Origin: Oncomelania hupensis
Taxonomy: Eukaryota; Mollusca; Gastropoda; Littorinimorpha; Pomatiopsidae
Length of the DNA stretch: 64,000 bases
Direction of reading: 5' to 3'
NCBI GenBank assembly: GCA_036898135.1
Contig: CM072511.1
Coordinates: forward strand, 49,251,081 to 49,315,080
Shown one piece after another: positions 1 to 11,361 of the stretch. The notes beneath the pieces were generated by a model. It was given only the letters and a program-made list of their open reading frames with translations. It searched no databases and was not told where the DNA came from. Each line of letters opens with the position of its first letter. The stretch's first letter is position 1. A program made the position numbers and the translations under genes.

Positions 1-251
1 CTTGAGAAGACAATTTTTATTCCCAGGAGATACTTTTTCAATCAGAAATATGAAAAACATTTCACCCATTGACCCAACTGGGGGCCAATACCGGCCACCT
101 GATCCCCCTAAATTTTCTGTTAATTTCAATATTCTCAGATCTCATGCCTGCTATAGTAATACGGAATAACCAATGCACTTGCATGAATAGTACCACGAAA
201 TAACCAATACACTTACATGAATTTATGTTGTGACCATTTTCATGATTACAG

Positions 252-3200
252 CTTGCCTTCACATAAGATGACCAATACAGACCTGTCCAAGCTGCTCAAG
301 TGTGAAGAAATTCAGGCTGCCCTAAGACCACCAAAGTAAGTACACATTGCTTTAACCCTTTAACACGCGGAGCGACCTAGAGCGACCGATATTTTTGCTA
401 TTTGCATGCTCGCGGAGCGGCCGGTGATGACGTGGTCTGATCAGAGGCTGCCATGTGGAAATCTATTTATAGCAAACGTGCGAGATTCCCGCACACGTGA
501 GCGTGATTTCTTGCTGTTTCCGGCGGTATTTTCACTGCATTTTTAGAGTGTGTAGAACGCACACAAGTTTGAGGGGCGGAGAATTATGGCGTCAGATTCT
601 TGCAGAATCTGATGAAGAAAATGACCCAATTTTAGGAGGCTGATTTGGTACAGGTTAATGATGGAGAGAAAAGTGATTTGGACTTTCACTTTGACGATCT
701 TTTTCTGTCGGATTTGAATAACAGAAACGATGAAAAATCTATGCTTTATTATTTGTGGCAGTGATCGTATTGCTGCATGTTGTGCAGTATGCAATGTTGA
801 CATTCAGATTTTTTTTCCAGTTGCAACACATTGTAAAAATGTATGTGTAACATTTCATTTTGAAGAAAAATATGTGGCTGATTTATTAATAACGATAAGT
901 GGGACATAATTTTGGGTGGTGCATTTTTAATTTTTTTATGTGCATGGTGTAGCATTTTGACAGTTACTTGCCTTAACCTAGGAAATAGAAGCACATAAGG
1001 CTTATTCTCCTGTGGGGGTTAGAGGGTTACAGACCTGCCTACCGTTACGGATTTTTACGGATTTGAGACCTAGAATACAAAAATACGTAAAAGCCTTAAA
1101 AAATACGAATTTTGGCACTTTAAAAAAAAATTTTTTTTTTTTGGTAATAAGACGTTTATTTTGGATTTTCAGACATTTCACACGGCGCCATACTGCGCGC
1201 CAGTTAAGTCAGAAACAATTGAAACTTTTCATTGTCATATGTTTAGAACAATGAAAATATTAAATTTGTTATTTAAAATTACACAAACTGTTGGTTCTTA
1301 GTTTATTTTAATATGGCCAAGGTAGAAAATTTACTACTTCAGAACGTTCAGTTGCTAGTCCTCAAGTCCAAACCTGCTGCCACAGTGTACACCAGCAAAG
1401 AACTAGACAGACTCAAGAGCTGTTATAGTTTGCAGCTGAAAGAAAACAGTGCTGAGTGACAGTTTGCGTATAATTTTTCCCAGTCAGTTACTGTAAATAA
1501 TTTATTTTGTAGCAAAGAACCAGACAGGCTCAAGAGCTGCTATAGCCAGCAGCTGAAGGAAAACAATGTTGACATTTTTGCACATCATATAAATTAGCCT
1601 ACTTAGTCCTTCACTATAGATAAATTATTTTGTTGTTTTCAATTCAAATTTAAGTTTTTATCAACTGAATTTTTGCTCTCTAGCAATGACAGTTTTGCGC
1701 TTGTTCTGTACTGTAGTCAATAAATAAATAAATCGGAGAACAGTGTATTTAAGGAATCAGTTTGAGTTTTTTTTTTAATGCAGTGATTACTTCTTCTTTA
1801 TCTTCACTAGGTTACATTTACAATTGTCAAATTCCTACTTGCGAATGCTTCGATTCGCCGGGAGTGAAAATACGAATTTTGGTCCCAGAATACCACATTT
1901 TGCCAGTCAGAATACTGAAACTGAAAATCTGAGGTAGGCAGGTCTGGGGTTAACCTAAAAAATAAAATGGTTTGGCTTAGGCTGGTTTCCGCACATTCGA
2001 TCTCCATTTCCTCATTTACCTTTTGACTCTCATGCAAAGCAATGCGAGTATGTACTCCCTCTTCACCTCCGTGCACCCCCCACCCCCTTCCTTAACTCTT
2101 AGCGTCCTATAAGGTTTTCTGTACATTTGCGCCTATATTCTGTAAGGATTTCAAGTTTATTGCTACAAATTGGGTTATGAATTTGAAAAAATTGCAAAAA
2201 ATTTATTTATTGTCACATTAACTTCATATTTTAGGATATGTTTACAAAATAATTATTCTATGTACCCAAAGAACCATTTTGACTTTAGTACTATTTTTAC
2301 CTGTTGGAATCTTGTAATTAATTCATAATTACAGGTATTTTATGGACTATATTAATAAAACGAGACAGTGTGAATGTGTGCAAGACAGTCAACACAGACA
2401 AGAAAACTCACTCTGGTTGTCTACACCAAGTCCTTGTGCTCTTTCAGCAATAAGCTCATCAATAAGGTTACCAAACTCGCTATTACTGTCGGAGCTATCC
2501 CCTGCCATCATGGCCGAGAATTTCGCTAACCCAAACCTCAAACAAAATCGTTAAAAAAGTACACAAAACCACGTCAAACTTGCGAAAACGATAGTGGAAA
2601 ACATGCGGGAACCTTTCCGGAAGTTGACTAAACGTTCTCTCACGCACTGGAGAGTTCCTATTTCGTGTGATTACATGACTAAAAGGTGCACTAACGAGGC
2701 GCGCATTACCGCGCTTCAGGATTACGGTCGAGGCGCGCATTACCGCGCTATAGGACGCTAACCGTTAAATATGGCAAGTTCCATTAGGAGCATATGAGCT
2801 TTGTCCTTCTAGGTTTTACGCTCCCCACCCCCAGACTATTACTTTGTCAAGGCCTGAACTTTCATTACATTCTTCATGCTTTTAAAAACCCTTTGTGTGC
2901 TTGATAGAAAAATGTTAATTACTATAAAGATATACATATATAACTGCAATTCACCTTATCTTGTGCTTTGAATACGTGTACTCAAATCAAATGGAAATTT
3001 CATGAAAGAATTCACAATTGCATTTTTTTGTGTTGCAGGAAGGAGGTTACAAGAAGGATTTTGAAGAAAAATCCTTTGAAAAATAAACGAGTTATGATAC
3101 GTTTGAATCCATATGCTAAGGCAGCTTCTAAGGCAGCTCAGGCTGTGGAGACTGCACGTAAGCGCAAGAAGGAAGAGCTCATCAATAAGAAACGTGGGGT

Positions 3201-4746
3201 GAGTAGACGGTTCTTCCAGTAGAATAAAAAGTTTATGAGAAACGGGACTGCAAGCATCCATGAATTAATATCACATATGACATTGGGCTGGAAAGTGAGG
3301 AGTGTACCTATTCCTATGCATGAGCTGTCTCGAAGTCGCTTACCTCTGTTTAGTGGAGTAGGCTAGAACAACTAGATAGGTCGAGATGACGATCACATTG
3401 GTCCGTGTTGTTGAAGAAAAACTGAAAAATATACTAACACCACTTCTGATCGACCTCATGGCGACCAACAAAAAATCAACAGAAAGCAAAGAACTTTTAT
3501 ATTTCACAGGTGGAGAAGCTGCAAAATGGAAAGTTTCAGTAGGTCTAGTAGTTGAATTACAGGGTTCGTACGGTCTTTGAAGGTCTTGGAAAGTTTGGGA
3601 ATAATAAAATACATTTTCCAGGCCCTGGAAAGTCTTTGAAAACTAAGTTTGTGTCTAAAGTTTGGGAAATTTGCAAAAGAACACAAAAATAAATAAGAGT
3701 GTTGATTTAAAATGTACGTAGTTTGGATTTTTATTTAATTTTTGTTTTCGCCGTAATAAACGCAAGCGATCGTGACGCGATCGTCGGAGTACAATCGTAC
3801 TTTCGTTTTCTCACCAGTAAAGTTGAAATCGATAGTTGCTTCCCCTTGCTCAACATCCGGGAACCGCGTATTCTTCCTGCGAGTTTGAGGTTGACAAAAT
3901 GCCGGGCGTTTGTTCCTTCAACGAGCTATTAACCATAAAACCGCAAAACCTGAATACAAATGTTGACTGCAGAAATTGAACATCTCAAATCCAAGAAGAA
4001 TCGCACTGTTGCGGATGCTGAAGCTCAGGAGAGGTCGGCCGATCTGAAAGCAGAAGAGGCTGAGATAAAAGCTAAGGTCACACTCATTGCAGAGTCCAAT
4101 GCTTTCAGGAAGCGTTCACAAGAAAAGCGCAAGCAGGCTCAAGAACTGGATATATACTTATCCAAGAAAAGATCAGTGGACTCAAAAATCAGTAGAACAC
4201 TCTTCTGATCACCATCTCACAATCTTCAAAATTCATACAACAACAAAGGATAAATAATATTTGCAAATAAACTCAGCACTGTACTTGTCTTATGATTCAA
4301 CAATTTAAAGTGTTCTTTACACTCAAATTCAAAACAAAGTAATCAACAAATCAGAAATTTTCGTTGAATTGAGAAGAATTGACACTGAACTGTAAAATAA
4401 TAAAGCTTGCAGAACTTCTTTGGTAAATTTGTGTAGTTATACCATGTGGTCCATGCTCTTGAGGGAAAACTAAACTGTTTTGTCATTGAATATCAAATAT
4501 TAAATAGGTAAGATTGTATCTGACAGGTCTTGGAATTTCTGAAAATATGGTCGGGAAAAGTTTGGGAATTTTGAAGTTCTTTTTGGGTAAGAACCCCGAG
4601 TTAGAAATTGATGTCGCGTAATTGATTGAAATGTACTTTTTGCTTTGCAGATCAAGACTCCACTTCCTGCTCTTCCCAAGGGCAAAGCCTCTGCCAAGAA
4701 AGTTGCTCAGCGCAAGAAGGCTGGAAAATCGAAGGGCAAGAAGTAG
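252..4746 (+). CDS. RPL4: Large-subunit ribosomal protein L4 (uL4), 3' part of gene, three exons
   Basis: Three exons at 252-335, 3039-3198 and 4651-4746 (TAG stop) join in frame through GT-AG introns. They encode the C-terminal part of uL4, a structural protein of the cytosolic 60S subunit. The first exon reads [16 protein letters not shown], the second carries the family hallmark [20 protein letters not shown] followed by a Lys/Ala-rich tail, and the last ends in a basic KAGKSKGKK stretch. The C-terminal extension is shorter than in vertebrates. The N-terminal exons lie left of the window. The first intron is filled by two piggyBac-like MITEs and a nested TIR element. The second intron holds a C/D snoRNA and a further transposon. 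Exon junctions were chosen because they keep frame and match the uL4 alignment I remember. Identity is very secure; the exact splice sites are inferred. Confidence 0.95.
356..1949. mobile_element. piggyBac-like MITE in RPL4 intron, interrupted by a nested TIR element
   Basis: The left end is TTAA (352-355) followed by CCCTTTAACACGCGG. The right end, once the nested element at 1030-1952 is removed, reads GGGGGTTAGAGGGTTAA, the approximate reverse complement of the left end, with TTAA restored at 1950-1953. TTAA target duplications and CCCT/AGGG ends are piggyBac hallmarks. The interior has a degenerate ATGGCGTCAGATTCT start but no open transposase. Non-autonomous and old. Confidence 0.6.
1030..1946. 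mobile_element. Unassigned DNA transposon with CAGACCTGCCTACC inverted ends
   Basis: Ends are CAGACCTGCCTACC (1030-1043) and its complement GGTAGGCAGGTCTG (1933-1946). The flanks repeat GGGTTA (1024-1029 and 1947-1952), a 6-bp target duplication that also lies on the right end of the surrounding piggyBac-like MITE. Inside are two diverged copies of an AGCAAAGAACTAGACAG-like segment (near 1395 and 1512) and a short ORF from ATG 1313, but no recognisable transposase. Superfamily not determined. Confidence 0.6.
2096..2764 (-). mobile_element. Second piggyBac-like MITE with remnant of a transposase N-terminus
   Basis: Flanked by TTAA at 2092-2095 and 2765-2768. The ends are inverted: CTCTTAGCGTCCTATA on the left, TATAGGACGCTAACCG on the right. 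On the minus strand a short reading frame (about 2389-2513) starts [19 protein letters not shown], an acidic, Ser/Asp-rich start typical of piggyBac transposases, and stops after about 40 residues. It looks like an internally deleted element that kept the 5' end of the transposase gene. Confidence 0.6.
3378..3456 (+). ncRNA. SNORD18: Intronic C/D-box snoRNA, U18 (SNORD18) type
   Basis: This 79-nt segment in the last RPL4 intron is bounded by a perfect 7-bp terminal stem, AGGTCGA at 3378-3384 and TCGACCT at 3450-3456. Box C is ATGACGA (3386-3392), one base off RUGAUGA. Box D is CTGA (3446-3449), directly before the stem. The guide ATTGGTCCGTGTT at about 3397-3409 precedes a D'-like TTGA. It is complementary to the conserved 28S rRNA segment AACACGGACCAA, the known target of U18, which directs 2'-O-methylation there. 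In vertebrates RPL4 introns host U18 and U16, so host gene, guide and structure agree. The diverged C box and D' box are the only weak points. I saw no U16-like sequence in the introns present here. Confidence 0.85.
3560..4598 (+). mobile_element. Internally deleted DNA transposon in last RPL4 intron
   Basis: Starts CAGGGTTCGTAC (3560) and ends GTAAGAACCCCG (4598), short inverted ends. Both ends carry the 'gtcttggaaagtttgggaat' type subterminal repeats often seen next to such termini. Inside, a frame from ATG 3898 ([11 protein letters not shown]) stops after 26 codons. A second frame (about 3963-4208) encodes a Lys/Glu-rich likely coiled coil ([11 protein letters not shown] ... [10 protein letters not shown]) and is followed by ATAAATAA. 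This looks like the two ends of a transposon protein joined out of frame, not a host gene. The target duplication is unclear. Confidence 0.5.
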
Positions 4747-5689
4747 TCAAATTTAAGCTGTGCAGTGGAAATTATTGACTTTTGTGCAGTATGAACTTCT
4801 GTTCCATAATTTGAGCGATTTAAAAAAAAAAAGTAACACATTGTTTTGTGTGTGCGTTGTGCCAGGAATGTGTGTGTACAATTGAACAGCCATTTCTCCA
4901 TTGCATTTTACCAGTAAGGGTGCATTAACACCACATGTAGACACCTATCTGTAATATGAGGGAATATACCACACAAAAAATATTGGTAAAAATACATTCA
5001 TACTGGGGAAGGGGTAAAAGATTATATAAGTGAAATGGATGCCAATGCAAACAAGAATGTGTTGTTCAGAACATGCCCATTGAAAACTGAAGTGATGAGG
5101 TTTCTTTTAAATTGTATGTTGTGTTTTAACACTTTCGTTGCCCACTGGAATTGTAGACCTTTCCTATCACCAACTGCAGGTGGTGGTGCCACACCTACAC
5201 ACAATGCATCATTCACAGCTAGTCTTAATTTTGTGATTAGTGACCCGTAGGAGAGAACCCAAACTAGTTCTCTCATGGGTAAGTCACCTCGTGTAAATGC
5301 AACTTCCCAGCCGCATTAATGTACCATCGAAGGAAAAAGGGTTCAGAGGAAACTAAATGAAGGGATAATGGCATAAAGATGGATTAATTCACAGAAAATC
5401 AGGAGTGGATGCGGTGGTTTTTTTTGTTTTGTTTTTTTTAAGTACATAGGAACATCAATTGTCAGTTATTTGACAGCCAGTTGATTTCATTAAAACTGCT
5501 TTGTATATCTTGAGAGGTCAAACACTTTAGTTCAAACAGTAATCTGATTTGAAGTACATGATCTTAACTAGAAAGGCAAGGCCCATATGAATCGTTCTTT
5601 TTATGGAACTTGCAATATTTAAAATGAAAATGACTGCCCACAAAAATACAAAATGAAATGGTGGCATTAAACTGCAAAGTAATACTGAT

Positions 5690-6170
5690 TTTGATCTATG
5701 CTCTTGGCCTCCGGTTCCAAATACACTCGTATTATCAAACTACAGCAAAAGTTGCATTGTGCCAAAAACCAGTGACCTTGACCTCCCATTCACCTGTATG
5801 ATCAAATAACCCGAAGTTGATGCATACTATGCGTTAAATAGAGCTGTTCCACTGAACGATGACCTATTTAAAAAAAATGTTTTTGCAAGGCCTAAAATGA
5901 CCTTGACTTAGATCAACGCAAAAACGGAACATGTGTCAACTGAAACGGCAGTCTATCATCTCTAAATACAAGTTTGAACTTCATATCTCATAGTTTGTCA
6001 TTTGGTCTTTTTTTTTACCTTAACATTCATCCACTGCTCATTTATCAGGTCTCGTACATATATGCCATCTTACCAAATTTGGTTGTGATAGTATAAATAG
6101 GTTCTGAGATATTAACACACTTGCAAGTTTTGCACATCCAGACGGCAGACCGATGCAGGGACTAATTATT
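5690..6170 (+). repeat. Dispersed 'GACCTTGACC' repeat
   Basis: Contains CAGTGACCTTGACCTCCC and CCTAAAATGACCTTGACTTAG, then 'accaaatttggttgtgatag' and 'ttctgagatattaacacac'. A related but different copy lies at 8990-9260 (CCCAGTGACCTTTACC, 'ttttgagatatgaatata', 'agacagaccgaca'), and a weaker one at 32810-32940. This pattern is widespread in molluscan genomes. Element class not determined. Confidence 0.45.
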
Positions 6171-7980
6171 TTTTAATGTCATTTTTGGAATATTTTAGGA
6201 TTCATATCGCACAGATTTGCTGGCGGTAGTCAAAAATAGAAACGATTTATGCAAACACATATTTGAGCCATTTATCTGTCACTCTTCCAACTGCGTTTGT
6301 TTATCATGCTTGGTATGAAACTGTGGCTGCATGCATGCTTGTTTGCACGATTAGCAGCCTGAGATAATAGATTAAAACTCCACATTCATTGAAGAACATT
6401 TTCTGTTGCATTGCTTGATTTTAAGTCTCAAATAAAGTAATCACTCATTTTAAAAAATATTGGTAAGGTTTAAATTACATTTATTTTTCAAAAACAATAT
6501 TGGAAATCGCAGGCATGAAACAATTTTTTTACATTTTTTTTTACATTATGGAGCATCAATGCAAAGCACATGAAAACATAAATCACACCTTCCTAAAAAG
6601 ACATTGTAAAGATGTTTGGCAAGATAATAAACAATTACATCTAAGATTTTCTATTTAACACAAATCCGAGTACAATATGTAGTATGTTATCTTTTTAATT
6701 AATATCAAAGTAAAACAAATAATAGTGATTTTTAACTTTCATGCATAGCAATGTAGGGACTCGCCACCACTTTTTTTTTTATCAATTGTATCGAAAAATA
6801 GTCTAAATTTCTTCTGCACTGAAATTTTTTTAAAAATTAAAGAGAATATTTTTTAGCAAAATTTACAGTTCGTTTATAACATGCATAGGGAACAAAACAA
6901 TCAAATCGGAAAGATAAATCTCCAATGCAAGTCATTTTGTATGGGTGATACTAACTGTTTTTTTATTGTAAAAAGCAAAAATTATCTTGCCTCAAGATCT
7001 TGACAAAATCTTTTGGAGTGTTCTTTTTTCTGTATGGGCCAATTAAAATCTATATCTATCTTGTTTGTAGTAGATTATTTATAAACAAACCTTTTAACCT
7101 CTGGTACAAGGTGCACATTTGCTAACAGTTTCCAACCTTCAGTTGAGTTGCACCTTTTTGTCACCATAGTTTGCTGACTGGAATTTTTGTGTGTGTGTAC
7201 TTTGCATCAACTCATTTTAGTTTTTTTTCACTGAACATTTTCACAAAGCACAACCAATTGCACAGAAAGGAATCATTTTAAAATCTTTTGTTACAAGACA
7301 GCAAAAGTAATGAAATCCAAACTAAATTAAGCCAAAGCGTGATGAAAACAAAATAAAAGGAAGTTTAAATAATAACACCTCTCTCAACATGGTAAGTTGT
7401 GTTGGAATAAACAATTATTGCACAAACATTACTGATCACATGCAGCAATGACAAACAAGAATCATTAAAATTTTCAAAAGCGATAATTACGCATCTTCAC
7501 CGTTACGTTCATAGAAACTGGTTGAATAAAACAGATCTGCTCATATTCAAAATGTACAGTAATTGAAAAGATGGGTACATTAACCAAAAGAATGCTAATT
7601 TGTTCTTTTTTGTGTTTTGTCATTCTCTAGAACTCTGCTTGAAGAATTGCATTTTGTTTTGTTCTCGTCAAATATAGCAATCTTTTGGTTTATGTACCCA
7701 TTTGTTTATCATTATTGTATATCATAAAGCCCTGCACATTGAGTGACACAACAACCAACTGGAATTTAAACTAGTAACGAGAAATCTCACAAACTATATG
7801 ATCTATAACTACTGTTAACTAAACTAGAACTTGTAGTCTTAAATTATTAATGATGCACACTTGCCGCATGTAGGTAGATTTACCACATAAAACGAAAATA
7901 AATATGGAGAAATGCACCATCGAGCCTGATCAACGGTTGAAGGTACTCGGTTATAAAAAGTGATGACTTGATTTATGATC

Positions 7981-8115
7981 TTCACTTGCAGATGCACACA
8001 TGTAAATCCATGACTTGGTTTATCTTCACTTGCAAATGCACACATGCAATTCCAGGACTTGTTTTATGATGTTCACTTGCAGATGCACTCATGTAAAATC
8101 CATCACTTCATAAAA
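7981..8115 (+). repeat. Three-copy tandem repeat, 44-47 bp unit
   Basis: The unit begins TTCACTTGCARATGCAC and recurs at 7981, 8025 and 8072, each followed by a CATGYAAWTCCA-like segment and a GACTTGKTTTAT-like segment. Unit lengths are 44 and 47 bp and the copies are diverged. Confidence 0.7.
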
Positions 8116-10476
8116 ATGTTAAATCCAGATAAATAAAAAACTTGAAACACACATATAGAATGTGTGAAAATGTTTTGTTTGTTCATTAGTTTTTGGTGAG
8201 GAAAGTTTGGAACTAAAGCAGATGCAGCACTAAATGTTCAAAACAGAACTACTGGATTAAGAACGGTGTTAACAAAAATAGTGACAACCTCATAGTTTCT
8301 TATCATCCACAACTTGGTCTCTCTCAATCCTCTTGCTTATTTTGTACACCAACAAAATAAATGACCCAAAGCTTGGAATGTTCAGATCTCACATAAATCA
8401 AAATTACCAATCAAAAATTAATAAAGCATGACAAGTTACACACCAAATTTTTTATAATGCAATACAAAGAAGTCTCCTCAATACATTTGTAAAAATCGAT
8501 ATAGAATAAGAAAACAGCCAAATAAATCCTCAGATCAAGTAAAAAGAATTTAAACGAGATGGCAAGCCATTCAAATGTATTTCCAGACACTCGCACGCCT
8601 AGGTAAAATCGGCATTTTCAACAGAGCTAAGTTTCATGTCGATGCTTTAACTCCACTTTATGTAAAAGACAAAAAATAAAAGCATGGGATGGCCCACTAT
8701 CTGAAATATATTGCCCAAAGGTTGCAAGTGAGGGCTCAATCATTATCCTGTATCAAACAGCGCCTTGAGCAGCTCTTGAGCTTGAAAAGCGGTAAATAAG
8801 ATTTGATTAAAATATTTGCAAGCAAAAACATTATCAGGATCAAATTCAATTCCACCAATTTTGAAATAAAGCAGGAAACAATTTACAGAGACTTTGACCT
8901 TTGTTTGAGAAAGAGCAAAGGTCAAGAAAACAAAAGGCTGAGTGGTAGTTACAGAACCTGCACAGTATAAATAACAAAAATGGGCCTATTTATTTCTTAG
9001 ATAAGACTGAATGATTGGCCATGAGTGGAAGTACATGTACCAAAAATCAACAAAATTGGTTAAGCGGTTTTTGAGATATGAATATAACGTGTTTAGCAAC
9101 AATGTGACCCCAGTGACCTTTACCTTTGCGGTAGATATAATATGATGGCATGGTAGGCTGGCCACTAACCTAGGAAATTTTCCTATGAAGTTTGGTCAAA
9201 ATCCTTTAGGTGGTTCTTGAGAAATGGTGCCTGTCCATCAGACAGACCGACATTTGGCTCATTCTGATTCCCGACTATCTCAAAGTATCTCCAGATAGTT
9301 CTAGAAATACAAAAATAGTAATAGTATGCCAGAAAAGAAATATTAAAATTATAATAGTACTATTTAATTAACCATAATAGAAAATGTATAGTATTTTTGT
9401 AATAGACCTTTTGCCGCTAGTTAACTTTCCTTGACATCTTCCTGCGTGAAAGAGTTAAGTCCCCATAAAGTGGGGTTGAAATGGTGACCTGCTTATGTTA
9501 AGTCTGTATGACTGTGTGTGGTCCTGATTCGGTTCTTAGCAGTCCACTGGATCCTATAAACATTATTTATCTATCTGTATACATGCTCCTTGTTGTTATT
9601 GCAGGAGCTCGTGCATAGTGTTATATTCACTCATAATGTTAAATACCTTTTTGACAAACAAATGCAGTGCTGTTCATTTATAAGGTCTAGTTAGTATAAC
9701 TGTTGTATAAGAAGAGCTTATTGTGTAAGTTGCAGCTTATGTGTGCTTTCTCCACTATCAACTCAAGTTCAACTTCAAGGTCCTTTAAGAGAAAACCAGC
9801 CTAATATGATTATCTGACACACTCATCAACACTGGTTTTGAATAATCTTATTCAGTAATAATAAAATAATAATGACCCAATTAGAATACCCTGCCTTAAA
9901 GAAATACACTTCAAAACACAATGACAAAAATCATTAAAAAATCTCTCAAAGTAGCAGTGAAAATGTTAAGTTTTCTTCTCTTTGAACACTTTGTATACAA
10001 TACTTTCTTTCATAAACATTTAAAACAACATGTAACAAAATGTTTGGGTCCCAGAAAATATCACAAATTAATCCACAAGTTTTAGAAGCCAGACACAACA
10101 CGGCTGAAATTAAATAAATTTTTTTAAAAGTAAATGTACAAGATTTGAATGGATGGGGCACAACTAAGTCAACGCAGATTTTAAAGGAATACACAGATTT
10201 CTTCAATGACTAAGATGGACATATATGTAAGTAAATTAACAGGTATTTTTGTTTGTTGTTTGGTTTTGCCGATGCTGAAAGTCAGTTGTGCACATTTTGT
10301 TGTTAATCCTAAAACCTTTGGTGATGCTGGTGGTGGGTGTTGTACTGTAGCGGCTTGTGTTTGATGCTTTTTTTCCTTTTCTTTTAAATGGATATATTTG
10401 CCATCAGCGTACCTGAAACAAAACAATGTAACATTATTACATAACATTCATCAGCCGTGCGGTTCTTTAGCAAACA

Positions 10477-10840
10477 GGGTTAGTTATTTATTGCTTATTG
10501 GGTCCAGTGGACTGGAAATAGCCGAATCAGGACCACAATTTGGTTGAAAGAGGACTCAACCCTGATCCGTATAAGAGATCTGCTGAAACAACCCTACTAG
10601 TAGTAGTAACACTGAAGGCATTCTATCTGCCGGTCACTTTACAATAAAGGCATCCTACGCAGGGGACGCTGAGGCCATACTCTATCGAACCCCTGTTTAC
10701 ACAAACAAAATATAATACAAACAATGAACCATCATTATAAAATATCAACAAAACACATGCATATAATTTATAATATATAATATTTAAAAAAATGCAGCAA
10801 GCAGGGTCACAAAGACAGAGAATACACACATCAATTAAGT
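10477..10840 (-). mobile_element. Retroposon family A copy, reverse orientation, 5'-truncated
   Basis: Reads as the complement of the 3' half of family A: it begins with the tail GTTAGTTATTTATTGCTTA, then GGGTCCAGTGGACTGG, GAATCAGGACCACAA and TTTACAATAAAGGCATCC, and fades out after about 10840. The matching + strand copies are at 29.6, 48.0 and 63.2 kb. It carries the AACTAAC-type tail. Confidence 0.8.
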
Positions 10841-11361
10841 AGGGTGAAAAAGACAGAATACACATTAATAAGTAAATGGGAAATTATAACCATCTATTTT
10901 CTTGTGAATATAAGTTGCGAGTTACGACAGCAGCTTCACCTTTTCCACAACAGCTGTTCCAATAGATCTAGCTCTTAACATGCACTGACTTGAAAGAAAG
11001 CTCACAACTGACTTTCAGCAATTTCAATCCACTCACCCACCCCACCTTAGATCTTCAGGAGAAAGGAGAAGCAATAGTTTGCATCACCAACACGACAGAT
11101 CAGTTAAGGGTTGTCAAGATCAAAACCAAACATGGGTTATAAAGTATGATGGAAAAAATGATAACCAGTCAACCATAAAAAGGCAAACAAAACAGACTTT
11201 ATAATAAGAAATTGGAAATAACAGTGTCACAAAATAAAACGTTCAGTTTGAGATTCATACAAGGACAGCCCAACATACAACTACACCACTGATTAGCCAA
11301 GTCAGACAAACCATACCTACACAATACAATGCTGTGAGTGGTGTGGGTATTTCTGTGTTAG

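Larger units (their letters stand above)
4747..11361. other. Intergenic DNA between RPL4 and FAM174, no gene seen
   Basis: AT-rich DNA with only short, unconvincing reading frames. It includes the 'GACCTTGACC' repeats at 5690-6170 and 8990-9260, a tandem repeat at 7981-8115, a SINE-tail-like segment at 8757-8800 (reverse of GCTCAAGAGCTGCTCAAGGCGC), a 3' scrap of retroposon family A near 9518-9570 and a reverse family A copy at 10477-10840. Part of it must be the 3' UTRs of RPL4 and FAM174, whose poly(A) sites I could not fix. Confidence 0.6.

Noticed and set aside
3960..4208. 82-residue coiled-coil ORF as a host gene
   Set aside because: It lies inside an element with inverted ends in an RPL4 intron and is out of frame with its likely N-terminal part.
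5040..5280. 71-residue ORF near a TTTTAACACTTTCGTTGCC segment, as a gene or piggyBac end
   Set aside because: No matching second end or TTAA pair was found, and the peptide has no recognisable feature.
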